DNA from: an uncultured Pseudobutyrivibrio sp.
Lineage (GTDB): Bacteria > Bacillota > Clostridia > Lachnospirales > Lachnospiraceae
Direction of reading: 5' to 3'
Assembly: GCA_946403965.1 (NCBI GenBank)
Contig: CAMJBT010000027.1
Span: 1-40,268, forward strand
DNA length: 40,268 bases
Below, piece after piece: positions 32,954-40,268 of this stretch. Within the stretch, counting starts at the first letter, position 1; each line of letters starts with the position of its first letter. The position numbers were made by a program, and so were the translations under genes. The notes beneath the pieces were generated by a model, which saw only the letters and a list, made by a program, of their open reading frames with translations, did no database searches and was not told the DNA's origin.

Positions 32954-35101
32954 ATGCCAGTTTCATGGGAACGCTGGGTGCCAAGTTTTGAAAAACATCC
33001 ACGCAAATCATATAGCGCTAGTGCTATACAGACTAACACAGCTACAGCTCTTTTAGAAAAAGATGATTTAGATGAAGACAACAAAGTTGCTAACCGCTTT
33101 GGAGAAGCAGCCACTTTGGAAATTAGTAATGACTATTACAATGATAAAAGTTATTCATCTGCTTCTTTTCTTTTAGAGAGCAAAGCTGCAACAAGAACAT
33201 TAAAAGAAGGTTGCAGGGGAGAAGATGTAAAAAGACTTCAGACAAATCTTAATACCTTAGGTTACAATACTGGAAAACCAGATGGTATTTTTGGAAAAGG
33301 AACAAAAAATGCTGTAATTGCTTTTCAAAGGGCAAAAGGTCTTACTGCTGATGGTATTGTTGGTACAGGTACACAAAATGCGATTAATAGAGCATTAGAT
33401 GAGTTAAATAATTCAAGAAGTGATATTTTAAAGCTAGGAAGCAGAGGGGCAAAGGTTACTGAGTTACAGCGAAATCTTAATACACTTGGGTACAATGCAG
33501 GAACACCTGATGGGGCTTTTGGAAATGGTACTAAAAATGCTGTGATTTCATTTCAGAAGACCTATGGGTTAACAGCAGACGGCATTGCTGGAAAAGATAC
33601 TCAAAATGCTATTTCTACAACCGTTTATAGAAAAACACACGGTATTGTGTCTAAAGGCCAGGTTAGTAATGATGTAAAAAATATTCAGAATGATTTAAAG
33701 ACTTTAGGGTACTTATCTGGTGCTGCAGATGGAGCATTTGGATCTGGAACGGAGGCAGCGGTAAAGGCATTCCAGAAAAATCACAACCTGACACAGGATG
33801 GTTTGGTCGGAAGCACAACCAGAGCGCAGATTTCAGCTGCTGTAAAGGATAAGATTGAAAGAGAAAGTAAAGTATTAAAACTCGGAAGTAAAGGTGACAA
33901 AGTAAAAGCTTTACAGACAAACTTGAATTCTCTCGGATATAAAGCAGGAACACCAGATGGTCAATTTGGAAGCGGTACACAAGATGCAGTAATTAGATTT
34001 CAAAGAACTTACGGATTAACAGTTGATGGACAAGCTGGACCAAATACACAAGAAGCAATATCTAAAACTCTAAACTATAAGAATAAAGGTATACTTTCAA
34101 AAGGTCAGGTCAGCGAAGAAGTTAGAGCATTACAGAATAAATTAAAATCTTTGGGTTATCTATCAACTGCTGCAGATGGTGCATTTGGAGTTAATACAGA
34201 GGCAGCCGTCAAAGCTTTTCAGGAAGACAATGGTTTGAGTGTTGATGGGTTAGCAGGACAAACTACTCAAGAAAATCTATCTAGTAAGGTTGTTAACAAG
34301 GAAACCACTGAAGTAAATCCTGACCCTATATACGGAGCACCCGAAGTTGAAAAAGGCAAAGAATTGAAATTAAAAGTGCCTACTAATAAATATGGCGAAG
34401 CATATTTAGGATATTTAAGTGAAATGTTTGAAGGAAGTGGATGTGAAACTATTTCGGTTGGTACTGGGGATCATGGTGGAAAATCTTATGGAACCTATCA
34501 GTTCTCTACAAATACAGGAGGAATTAATGGGTTTATGGATTATCTAAAGAATGTAGACACAAAAATGTATAACAAGCTTAACAAGGCTTACCAGGCTGAT
34601 GGAAAAGAATGTGGAACATCATTTGATGAGGCTTGGCGTGATTTAGCTAAAAATTCAAAATCAAAATTAGAAGAATATGAATATAAATATGCGAAAAAAG
34701 TATATTATAAAGCTTCAGCTGATTTGATAAAGAAAAATAGTGATTTTGATGTATCTAAACGTAGCTTTGCTCTTCAAGCTGTGATTTTTTCTAGAGCAGT
34801 TCAAAATGGTGGATGCTCAGTGATTTTTAAGAATGCTATTAATAATAACAATATTAACCTTAAAACTGCAAAGGATGACGAAATAATTAAAGCTATATAC
34901 AAAGAAAATGCTAAGTTTGCCAATGCTGATAGAGCAAAGGGGCATGCACAAATTTTAGCAAAAGATACAGATCATAAGGAAGCGGTTGGAAAAACTCTAC
35001 ACTATTTTGTTAGCAGCAATAGCGAGAATCAAGCTGGAGTATATAATAGAATAGCATATGATGAGAAAGCTGAAGCTTTAAGGTTATATAATAAAAATTA
35101 A
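32954..35101 (+). CDS. Large peptidoglycan hydrolase-like protein: five PG-binding repeats plus lysozyme-like domain
   Basis: 715 residues. No signal peptide or membrane helix is visible at the N-terminus (MPVSWERWVPSFEKHP). Five peptidoglycan-binding-1 repeats follow, at about residues 82-146, 158-220, 230-295, 306-370 and 378-445, each with a DGxFGxxT core and AVxxFQ. Repeats 2-3 and 4-5 form a duplicated pair. The C-terminal domain (about 470-715) has FEGSGCETISVGTGDHGGKS and YGTYQFSTNTGG, resembling the lysozyme-like domains of phage tail proteins and VgrG-3-type effectors, with Glu in FEGSG as the likely catalytic residue. AAGGAGG lies nine bases before the ATG. Lack of a signal suggests a special export route or release by lysis. 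Confidence 0.83.
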   Translation: MPVSWERWVPSFEKHPRKSYSASAIQTNTATALLEKDDLDEDNKVANRFGEAATLEISNDYYNDKSYSSASFLLESKAATRTLKEGCRGEDVKRLQTNLNTLGYNTGKPDGIFGKGTKNAVIAFQRAKGLTADGIVGTGTQNAINRALDELNNSRSDILKLGSRGAKVTELQRNLNTLGYNAGTPDGAFGNGTKNAVISFQKTYGLTADGIAGKDTQNAISTTVYRKTHGIVSKGQVSNDVKNIQNDLKTLGYLSGAADGAFGSGTEAAVKAFQKNHNLTQDGLVGSTTRAQISAAVKDKIERESKVLKLGSKGDKVKALQTNLNSLGYKAGTPDGQFGSGTQDAVIRFQRTYGLTVDGQAGPNTQEAISKTLNYKNKGILSKGQVSEEVRALQNKLKSLGYLSTAADGAFGVNTEAAVKAFQEDNGLSVDGLAGQTTQENLSSKVVNKETTEVNPDPIYGAPEVEKGKELKLKVPTNKYGEAYLGYLSEMFEGSGCETISVGTGDHGGKSYGTYQFSTNTGGINGFMDYLKNVDTKMYNKLNKAYQADGKECGTSFDEAWRDLAKNSKSKLEEYEYKYAKKVYYKASADLIKKNSDFDVSKRSFALQAVIFSRAVQNGGCSVIFKNAINNNNINLKTAKDDEIIKAIYKENAKFANADRAKGHAQILAKDTDHKEAVGKTLHYFVSSNSENQAGVYNRIAYDEKAEALRLYNKN

Positions 35102-35103
35102 AC

Positions 35104-36933
35104 ATGAAAAAAATAAAATATATTTTGATTATTATTATACTTTTAATGATTGGGGTGTTGTTATTTAAACTCAAACCAATCTATGAAAAAAATAAGGTTT
35201 TTAACGCATATGCTGATTATATTGAGAACCACGCTTTGTATGAGGGATTCGAAAAAGGTGAGTTAGAAAATAATGAAACACAATTAGTATTCTCTTTAGA
35301 ATACTTGGATGAAGATGATATTCCTGAATTAGTGTTAGGTTGGACAAAAATGTTAAATGAATCATCGGATATCTGCATTTTAAAGTATGTAGATGGTGAA
35401 GTGAAGCAACTGGGGCCATTTGGGCATTATAATTGCGTAAACTATATTCCAGGGGAAAATATTCTATACGAATGTAACTCTTGGGCAGGTAAAACATCCT
35501 ACTGGTATTTTAAAATAGATAAAGAGGGAAGAATCGAAACATTATGTGAAGCCTATATGCCAATGAATGATGAGCAAGAGATATTTGCAATAAAAGAAGA
35601 ATACTATGTTGCTGGACAACAAGTAACAAAAGCAAAATATGAAAAATTTGTTAATGATTTATCGACGGCAGAATTTGTTAGTTGGAGTGGAGCATGTAAT
35701 CAAATAAATTTAGATATTTTGAATAAGTACAATTTACGGAGATTACGGAAAGGCAAAATTGAAATATCTAAAAATACAAGGCTATTAGCTGAACGAGCTG
35801 AAAATCCATTATACGTAGATTATTATGATATAAATGATTTTGATATTATTTTTACAACTAAAGTTGAAGATTCTTATAAATATCCTGTATTGTCCACAAA
35901 AAATGCAGCATACGATTATGTTTTAAAATCAATAAATCAGGATTATTTAGAATTGATAGCCGAGGCTAAAGAATCAAAAGAAATAAAGTCGATAGAATTT
36001 GACGGAGTGGATATAAAGGAGATTGACAATTTAGCTTATGTAACAATAAATGAAATGATTAGTACATCATCACAAACTGATAAATTTAATAAGACATATG
36101 TGATAGAGAAAAACAATAAAATATTTGCGAATCTGTATGATATCTTTATGTCGAATAATGAGTGTTTAGAAGATGTGGCAAAGCAGGTGTGCAAATTAGA
36201 TGATAAATTTCATTATGACATTGTTACTAATGAATTATTATTAAATTCGAATAAAAGATCTATTAGTTGGAGTCTATTAAATGGTGAGTTGCAAATACAT
36301 ATAGATTCAGATGTACTCTCAGAAGGGTCTAAAAATATCAAATATGAAGTTGTCGTTCAGGTGGATAATTTAAAAGATGATGATAGAGAATTATCACAAC
36401 AATATTTAGAATATAAGCAAGTTCTTAATGAATATATGAATGAGTGTGAATCGGAGATAGCTGCGGAATTAGTAGATTTTGATGACGACGGCTACAAAGA
36501 ATTAGTGGTCATGACTGGTGACGCTCATAACAATCTTGTAGATATATATACTTACAATGCCGCTAAAGAAAAGGCTGAGTATATAAATGAACCAGGGTGT
36601 GGTGAAAATGGTCTAATTATGTACTATCCGCATAAGAATGTTATTTATAGCGAATATAATGGTCCTAACTATATGTATCGAGAATACTACGCGATAACTG
36701 ATAATAGGGCCGAGCTGATTGATTCATTGAGACTAGATTTTGATGAGGACTTGAATATTATAAAGTGTACTAGCAATATTCCTTATGAACGTGTAATTAG
36801 TGAGTCAGATTATAGTAAAATAATAGATAATTATGAAAAACTAGGAGAGTTAAATTATATTAGCTATTCAACTTCCATGCACATAAAGTCTAGGGGAGAT
36901 ATAGAAAAAATGTTGAAAGTAAATGGAGTTTAA
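35104..36933 (+). CDS. Membrane-anchored extracellular protein with duplicated DxDxDG-type domain, unknown function
   Basis: 609 residues. One N-terminal helix (YILIIIILLMIGVLLF, residues 6-21) without lipobox, so the rest is outside the cell. Two copies of one domain flank the centre: YLDEDDIPELVLGW (about residues 63-76) and DFDDDGYKELVVMTG (about 459-473), each with a calcium-loop look and followed by a tyrosine-rich part. The middle (about 250-440) is different and acidic. It begins two bases after the hydrolase gene stop, so it belongs to the same operon. Candidate immunity or anchoring partner of the hydrolase; this is inferred from position only. Confidence 0.68.
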   Translation: MKKIKYILIIIILLMIGVLLFKLKPIYEKNKVFNAYADYIENHALYEGFEKGELENNETQLVFSLEYLDEDDIPELVLGWTKMLNESSDICILKYVDGEVKQLGPFGHYNCVNYIPGENILYECNSWAGKTSYWYFKIDKEGRIETLCEAYMPMNDEQEIFAIKEEYYVAGQQVTKAKYEKFVNDLSTAEFVSWSGACNQINLDILNKYNLRRLRKGKIEISKNTRLLAERAENPLYVDYYDINDFDIIFTTKVEDSYKYPVLSTKNAAYDYVLKSINQDYLELIAEAKESKEIKSIEFDGVDIKEIDNLAYVTINEMISTSSQTDKFNKTYVIEKNNKIFANLYDIFMSNNECLEDVAKQVCKLDDKFHYDIVTNELLLNSNKRSISWSLLNGELQIHIDSDVLSEGSKNIKYEVVVQVDNLKDDDRELSQQYLEYKQVLNEYMNECESEIAAELVDFDDDGYKELVVMTGDAHNNLVDIYTYNAAKEKAEYINEPGCGENGLIMYYPHKNVIYSEYNGPNYMYREYYAITDNRAELIDSLRLDFDEDLNIIKCTSNIPYERVISESDYSKIIDNYEKLGELNYISYSTSMHIKSRGDIEKMLKVNGV

Positions 36934-36936
36934 CAG

Positions 36937-37899
36937 TTGATAAGAACAAAGATTAAGAAAAACATTTTTATATTATCTATAGTACTGTTAAGTATTGGCT
37001 TCATTAGATATATGGCTTCGTATAACAAATGCGAAGCTATATATATTAACGAATTTAGCAATCTTATGATTGATAAGAAACAATATGGAAAAACTTTCGA
37101 ATTGAATGAAAATTTGAAAAGCTTGATAGAAAATATAGTCGTTCAACATGATGAATATGATGAAAACAGTGATATAGATAAATCTTTTCAAGAGCACTTT
37201 GTGAGGCATTATTTGAAAAATAGTATCTTTACATTTGACTATTTATATCATGCATATAAAAATGACGGCAATTTATCTAGACAACAAGTAGAATATATTT
37301 ATTGGTCAATGACTGCAAAATATAAAGCGTTTGATTCGATTGAGGAGAATACGATTGATATAACTAATACTGCTATTGGCTCTAGTCATGGTGAACTAGT
37401 TGACTATAGCTACACAAAGTTGGCAGATGGAATCAGTTTAAATGGTATGGTTGAAATACATACAGCTGGTTATATAGGAACAAGAAAATATGCATTTATC
37501 GCTTGTTTAAAAGAAAATCCGTATAGTTGCTTTGATGGTTATAGTATTGTTTCCATAGTTATTGAAGACAAGACTCCAGATATAAGTCCTGATTATAAAG
37601 TTCATACTATAAGGGTTCTGTGTATGGATGATGATTATTCTGATGGTAAAGCAGATGTTGAGGTAACAGGTAGTAATGATGACCTTTTATACAATCATTT
37701 TATTACTTTAAATTTATCAGATAATAAGGAGCTATTGAATTATGTAAAACAAAATGAACATGAATCACTTGTCGTTGAATATATGCTAGACACAAGTCAT
37801 GGAATGTACATAGATGAAATAGTGCCCCAAAAAATTTGGGTATATAATTCGTGGCGTGATTCGTTTTTAGAAGCGCTTGAGCAGATTCACACACATTAA
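36937..37899 (+). CDS. Membrane-anchored extracellular protein, unrecognised
   Basis: 320 residues, starting with TTG at 36937 and GGAG eight bases upstream; three bases separate it from the preceding stop. N-terminal helix IFILSIVLLSIGFIRYM (residues about 10-26), no lipobox. The rest is hydrophilic with no motif I know (for example HGELVDYSYTKLADGISLNG near residue 155). Last gene of the hydrolase operon. Same topology as its neighbour but no clear sequence similarity. Possible second immunity-type or sensory protein. Confidence 0.6.
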   Translation: MIRTKIKKNIFILSIVLLSIGFIRYMASYNKCEAIYINEFSNLMIDKKQYGKTFELNENLKSLIENIVVQHDEYDENSDIDKSFQEHFVRHYLKNSIFTFDYLYHAYKNDGNLSRQQVEYIYWSMTAKYKAFDSIEENTIDITNTAIGSSHGELVDYSYTKLADGISLNGMVEIHTAGYIGTRKYAFIACLKENPYSCFDGYSIVSIVIEDKTPDISPDYKVHTIRVLCMDDDYSDGKADVEVTGSNDDLLYNHFITLNLSDNKELLNYVKQNEHESLVVEYMLDTSHGMYIDEIVPQKIWVYNSWRDSFLEALEQIHTH

Positions 37900-38101
37900 A
37901 ATGGACGATATCCAATGGAATGATACATTTGAAGTTAAGTGGGAATGATTTGAGTAAAAGACAAAATGACGAAATATATGAGGTTTCAGTAAGTTTATAT
38001 GAGTAAATAATCTTAAGCTAAATGGGGTTCTCTAGGGGGTTCCCTTTCGGGGGACGGTGTCAGAACCTCCTTTCTTAGTGGGTTTCTGGACTGACAGAAC
38101 T
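37900..38101. other. Right end of the element
   Basis: No gene. GGTTCTCT and GGGTTCCCT motifs lie at 38025-38045, like those at the left end (20895-20914), and TGTCAG/CTGACA dyads at 38059-38097 precede attR. Probable recombinase or accessory binding sites. Confidence 0.5.
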
Positions 38102-38124
38102 GTTCAAGTCCCGCCTTCCGCATT
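38102..38124 (+). other. attR: 23-bp attachment repeat
   Basis: Exact copy of the tRNA-Leu 3' end at 20797-20819, without the rest of the tRNA. Marks the right border. Confidence 0.93.
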
Positions 38125-38130
38125 ATTATT

Positions 38131-38162
38131 AAGAACTAGGATACGTTCCTAGTTCTTTTTTT
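38131..38162 (+). terminator. Displaced native terminator of tRNA-Leu
   Basis: AAGAACTAGGA (38131-38141) and TCCTAGTTCTT (38147-38157), perfect 11-bp stem, then T-run. It lies seven bases after attR, where the tRNA terminator would be in an unoccupied chromosome. Confidence 0.85.
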
Positions 38163-38577
38163 GTCTTTATTTAAATAATGTATCCTTATTCTTAATTAAA
38201 AGGTCTATGAGGTTCTTAAATCCGAGATTCAATTTTTCCGAGCTCTCTTTTTTGAAAAAATACGCCTAAATAAAAGTCACAATTGCATTTTTGAGTATAT
38301 TCTTGTATTCTTTTGTGTTAGTGAATCAATGAATTGGTATTTATAGGGGACATAATGGATAGACCATTTACAACATTTTTATGCTAATGTCAGGTGATGG
38401 AATAATCAAGAACCGGACATAGACCAATATTTTCTGAAAGAAAATATTGCCTGGCAAAGCCAGGTTCTTGTGGGCCTTTTCCTTAAGTGGCCCACAAGAA
38501 GTCATATATAAGCAAAAGACATTACTATACAAAATAATTGTAATCTGTAAACAAATCAAGCTTTGGAGAGAGATATC
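38163..38577. other. Gene-free stretch with a triple-hairpin element
   Basis: 415 bases. The first 240 are AT-rich with no feature I can support. 38407-38500 holds three abutting perfect hairpins with an alternative outer helix (listed separately). The last 75 lead into the ketopantoate-reductase-like gene and contain no clear promoter. Confidence 0.65.
38407..38500. ncRNA. Structured element: three abutting hairpins, riboswitch-like alternative pairing
   Basis: Hairpin 1 CAATATTTTC-TGAAA-GAAAATATTG (38425-38449), hairpin 2 CCTGGC-AAA-GCCAGG (38450-38464), hairpin 3 TTCTTGTGGGCC/GGCCCACAAGAA (38465-38476 with 38489-38500). CAAGAACC (38407-38414) can pair with GGTTCTTG (38463-38470), enclosing hairpins 1 and 2 as a three-way junction and disrupting hairpin 3. 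No T-run follows on the plus strand. Family not recognised; it may be RNA on either strand or a DNA-level repeat. Confidence 0.45.
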
Positions 38578-39528
38578 ATGAGAGTGGCAATATTAGGATT
38601 AGGTGTTATAGGAACAACATATGCTTATGCATTTCAAAAGAATGGACACGATACATTTCATATTTTGAGAGATGGTAAGAAGGACATACCATCCGAAATT
38701 TCAGTTCATTTATTAGACGGAAGATATGATAATACCGGTGAGGAAAAAGAAGGTAGGTATAATGTATCTTTGGCTCATGAAAATGAAGAGTTTGATTTCA
38801 TACTAGTCAGTGTAGCAAGTGGAAATCTTAAAGGTGCTTTAGATACTATTCGTAAAAAGAATATTAAAGGTACAATTGTGCTGTTTTGTAATTTTTGGAA
38901 CGAAAGAAGCGACGTTGAACAGATTGTAGGTGATTTACCTTATATTATTGCTTTTCCAACAGCTGGAGGGCATATGAATAGCAGTTGGAACCTTAATTGT
39001 GTACTCTTTGACCATATTATGCTCGAATCCAAAGATAAAGCAAAAATAGAAAACTACTCAGATTTATTAACTCTTCTTACATCTGCAGATATTAAGCAAG
39101 AAATTCCTTATGACATGCTTGAGTGGATTTGGATTCATATGGCAATTAATGCTGGTGTAACATCAACCGCAGGAAGAAATGGTGAAATAGATAACCCAAA
39201 TCAATTAGCTAAAGAATTAATGGGAAATGCTAGAGCATTAAAGCTGGCAGTAAAATCGATACGAGAAACATTGAAAGTTGTTGAAGGCAGAGGCGTTAAT
39301 TTAGGTCTATACAAAAATGAACTTCTCCCTTATAAGATTCCGGCAGAACTAGCAGGAATTCTTATGAAAAAATTATTTTCGTCCAACGAGCTTACTTCTA
39401 GAATTATGACATTACATAGTGATGTTAATGATATTTTATATGGCTGTAAATGTGTGTATGATGAAGGAAAAAAACAAGGATTAGACTTACCTCTGTTTTA
39501 CAAAAATATGGATAAGATTTTAGCGTAG
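38578..39528 (+). CDS. Ketopantoate reductase-like (ApbA/PanE family) oxidoreductase
   Basis: 316 residues. N-terminal Rossmann motif RVAILGLGVIGTTYAYAFQ binds NADPH, and the C-terminal helical domain has the family's MAINAGVTSTAGRNG-like stretch (WIHMAINAGVTS near residue 200). True PanE reduces 2-dehydropantoate to pantoate for CoA synthesis, but many family members have other substrates, and the Lys/Glu catalytic pair cannot be assigned with confidence (the usual Lys in the KxxxN motif is not evident; IWIHMAINA has His). ATG at 38578 chosen because GGAGAG lies seven bases upstream, not the ATG at 38563. Likely not panE proper. Confidence 0.8.
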   Translation: MRVAILGLGVIGTTYAYAFQKNGHDTFHILRDGKKDIPSEISVHLLDGRYDNTGEEKEGRYNVSLAHENEEFDFILVSVASGNLKGALDTIRKKNIKGTIVLFCNFWNERSDVEQIVGDLPYIIAFPTAGGHMNSSWNLNCVLFDHIMLESKDKAKIENYSDLLTLLTSADIKQEIPYDMLEWIWIHMAINAGVTSTAGRNGEIDNPNQLAKELMGNARALKLAVKSIRETLKVVEGRGVNLGLYKNELLPYKIPAELAGILMKKLFSSNELTSRIMTLHSDVNDILYGCKCVYDEGKKQGLDLPLFYKNMDKILA

Positions 39529-39586
39529 AAAGAGAAAATTCCAATTAGCAAGGGGACACTTTAGCTCTATCAAATTATTTGATGAT

Positions 39587-39928
39587 TCAGAAATTGTTTC
39601 CGTTCCATCCCCAATCATTTACCGGATGATAGGTAACATATATTGCATCACTAGGAATATTAAGTTTTTCTTTAAACAAATCACATATTTGACCTGTTAA
39701 TTTATCGTATGCAACAGAAGGTGCATTTCCATATAAGCTTACTGATACATAAGCTCCTTTTTCCAGTTTTTGTCCTCCAAGCCATAAATCATAAGCATCA
39801 TCAATACCAACCATTAAATAAGTCTCAGATTTACCAATAGTATTAATTATTTTTCCAAGTTCAGACTTTAATTCTTCTTTTAACTCAGAAGTTACTGAAA
39901 AAGTGATTTTTGAATCAATAAATGGCAT
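39587..39928 (-). CDS. MIF-family protein (macrophage migration inhibitory factor / tautomerase-like)
   Basis: 113 residues. Starts MPFIDSKI, so Pro2 becomes the N-terminal catalytic Pro after Met removal; ATG at 39928 chosen because GGGAGGT lies seven bases upstream, while the ATG at 39934 abuts it. Lys-containing centre, SVSLYGNAP then the C-terminal IYVTYHPVNDWGWNGNNF, matches the MIF ending. A trimer with phenylpyruvate or dopachrome tautomerase activity is expected. In gut bacteria and parasites such proteins may also reach host cells, but nothing here shows secretion. Confidence 0.87.
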   Translation of the reverse strand: MPFIDSKITFSVTSELKEELKSELGKIINTIGKSETYLMVGIDDAYDLWLGGQKLEKGAYVSVSLYGNAPSVAYDKLTGQICDLFKEKLNIPSDAIYVTYHPVNDWGWNGNNF

Positions 39929-39998
39929 TATCATACCTCCCTAATAATTAATTTTTCTTATTAATAGTTATTTTATCAGTTTCTACTCCAAGATAATA

Positions 39999-40031
39999 CA
40001 AAAAAAGCTTTAGGAAACAACCCTAAAGCTT
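39999..40031 (-). terminator. Terminator of tRNA-Ser
   Basis: AAGCTTTAGG (40005-40014) and CCTAAAGCTT (40022-40031), with a T-run on the minus strand (39999-40006). Confidence 0.88.
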
Positions 40032-40035
40032 GAAA

Positions 40036-40121
40036 CGCAGAGGGTGGGATTCGAACCCACGCGCCCTTGCGGACAAACGGTTTTCAAGACCGCCTCGTTA
40101 TGACCACTTCGATACCTCTGC
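40036..40121 (-). tRNA. tRNA-Ser, anticodon TGA
   Basis: 86 bases. Acceptor GCAGAGG pairs with CCTCTGC, discriminator G; anticodon loop CTTGAAA gives TGA; long variable arm (TGTCCGCAAGGGCG) and T arm GTGGG-TTCGAAT-CCCAC. An open frame on the opposite strand (beginning MKRRGWDSNPR) is the usual antisense artefact of such tRNAs. Confidence 0.93.
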
Positions 40122-40133
40122 TTATTATGTTAA

Positions 40134-40169
40134 TAAAAAAGCAAGCATAGCCAAATTGTGGTGCTTGCT
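40134..40169 (-). terminator. Terminator after the rRNA gene
   Basis: AGCAAGCA (40140-40147) and TGCTTGCT (40162-40169) with a T-run on the minus strand. Only 13 bases before tRNA-Ser, so the tRNA needs readthrough or a promoter within 40170-40235 (a TATAAG is at 40176-40181). Confidence 0.75.
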
Positions 40170-40238
40170 ATTTCTTATAGCAACCTCAAAACTTCACACA
40201 GTATTACGAGAATACGCTAAACATCTTTTCTTGAATAA

Positions 40239-40268
40239 ACCTTCGATCTATTAGTATTCATCAGCTGA
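40239..40268 (-). rRNA. 23S rRNA, 3' end only
   Basis: The complement reads TCAGCTGATGAATACTAATA then GATCGAAGG, the usual 23S 3' end. Only 30 bases are in the window. No 5S gene is visible between it and tRNA-Ser. Confidence 0.85.

Larger units (their letters stand above)
20797..38124. mobile_element. Integrative mobilizable element (17.3 kb) in tRNA-Leu, with remains of a second copy
   Basis: Bounded by an exact 23-bp direct repeat. Contains integrase, helicase, primase, MobA/MobL relaxase, a DUF3847-like protein, oriT, XRE regulator and sigma factor, then cargo. No type IV coupling protein or secretion gene is visible, so it is mobilizable and not self-transmissible. An internal scar (29982-30701) joins parts of a second integrase and second sigma gene, showing a tandem relative that lost its backbone. 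Tandem GGGTTCCCT-like motifs lie inside both ends. Confidence 0.9.

Noticed and set aside
20797..38124. Self-transmissible ICE or prophage
   Set aside because: No type IV secretion, coupling protein, capsid, portal, terminase or tail genes; relaxase and oriT only, so mobilizable element.
38578..39528. panE proper (pantothenate synthesis)
   Set aside because: Family match is clear but the usual catalytic Lys motif is not evident and there are no panB or panC neighbours.
40030..40254. Plus-strand open frame beginning MKRRGWDSNPR
   Set aside because: It is the antisense of tRNA-Ser and the region before the 23S gene; this RGWDSNPR-type frame is a known annotation artefact.

Overview
The window looks like the chromosome of an AT-rich Gram-positive anaerobe of the Clostridia, most probably Lachnospiraceae (Butyrivibrio/Pseudobutyrivibrio-like). 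The reasons are low GC, strong GGAGG ribosome sites, an MptD-type ECF transporter, a sucrose PTS locus, many small secreted or lipoprotein genes, and a mobilizable element of a style common in gut Lachnospiraceae. The assignment rests on gene style, not on a database match.

Region 1 (1-7122, minus strand) is one operon: a TetR regulator behind a near-consensus promoter packed with inverted repeats, two ABC half-transporters that probably form a heterodimer, and a complete ECF importer (S, T and duplicated ATPase; the ATPase runs off the left edge). Region 2 (7145-9470) holds a small membrane protein, two unrecognised proteins and a mazG gene that has lost its centre. Region 3 (9671-12979, minus) is an operon of a DUF2207 membrane protein with a repeated Cys/Gly tail, an overlapping radical SAM/SPASM enzyme and a flavodoxin-fold reductase. 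Region 4 (13102-14107) is a PIN/NYN-like protein behind a hairpin-rich leader. Region 5 (14137-18717) is a sucrose locus: hydrolase, EIIBCA and a divergent LacI regulator with three matching operators. A beta-helix lipoprotein and a fragment of a fumarylacetoacetase-family gene follow.

Region 6 (20797-38124) is an integrative mobilizable element in the 3' end of a tRNA-Leu gene, bounded by a 23-bp direct repeat. Its backbone is a tyrosine integrase, a VirE-type helicase, a CHC2 primase, a MobA/MobL relaxase, a DUF3847-like protein, an oriT with a recognisable nick-site core, an XRE regulator and a sigma factor. No type IV secretion genes are present, so it would need a helper. At 29982-30701 a fused piece of a second integrase and a second sigma gene shows that a related tandem copy once sat here and lost its backbone. 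The cargo after this scar is an AgrC/AgrA-like two-component system, a paired direct repeat that looks like a LytTR site, a 715-residue protein with five peptidoglycan-binding repeats and a lysozyme-like C-terminus, and two membrane-anchored proteins of unknown function.

The integrase has an in-frame amber codon two codons before its catalytic tyrosine, and the same amber codon is in the partial second copy. Other points worth attention are the Cys-tail/radical SAM pair, the LytTR-controlled cell-wall hydrolase cluster, a frameshifted secreted CxxC protein, and a triple-hairpin element at 38407-38500 with an alternative pairing. Right of the element are a ketopantoate-reductase-like gene, a MIF-family protein, tRNA-Ser and the 3' end of a 23S rRNA gene.
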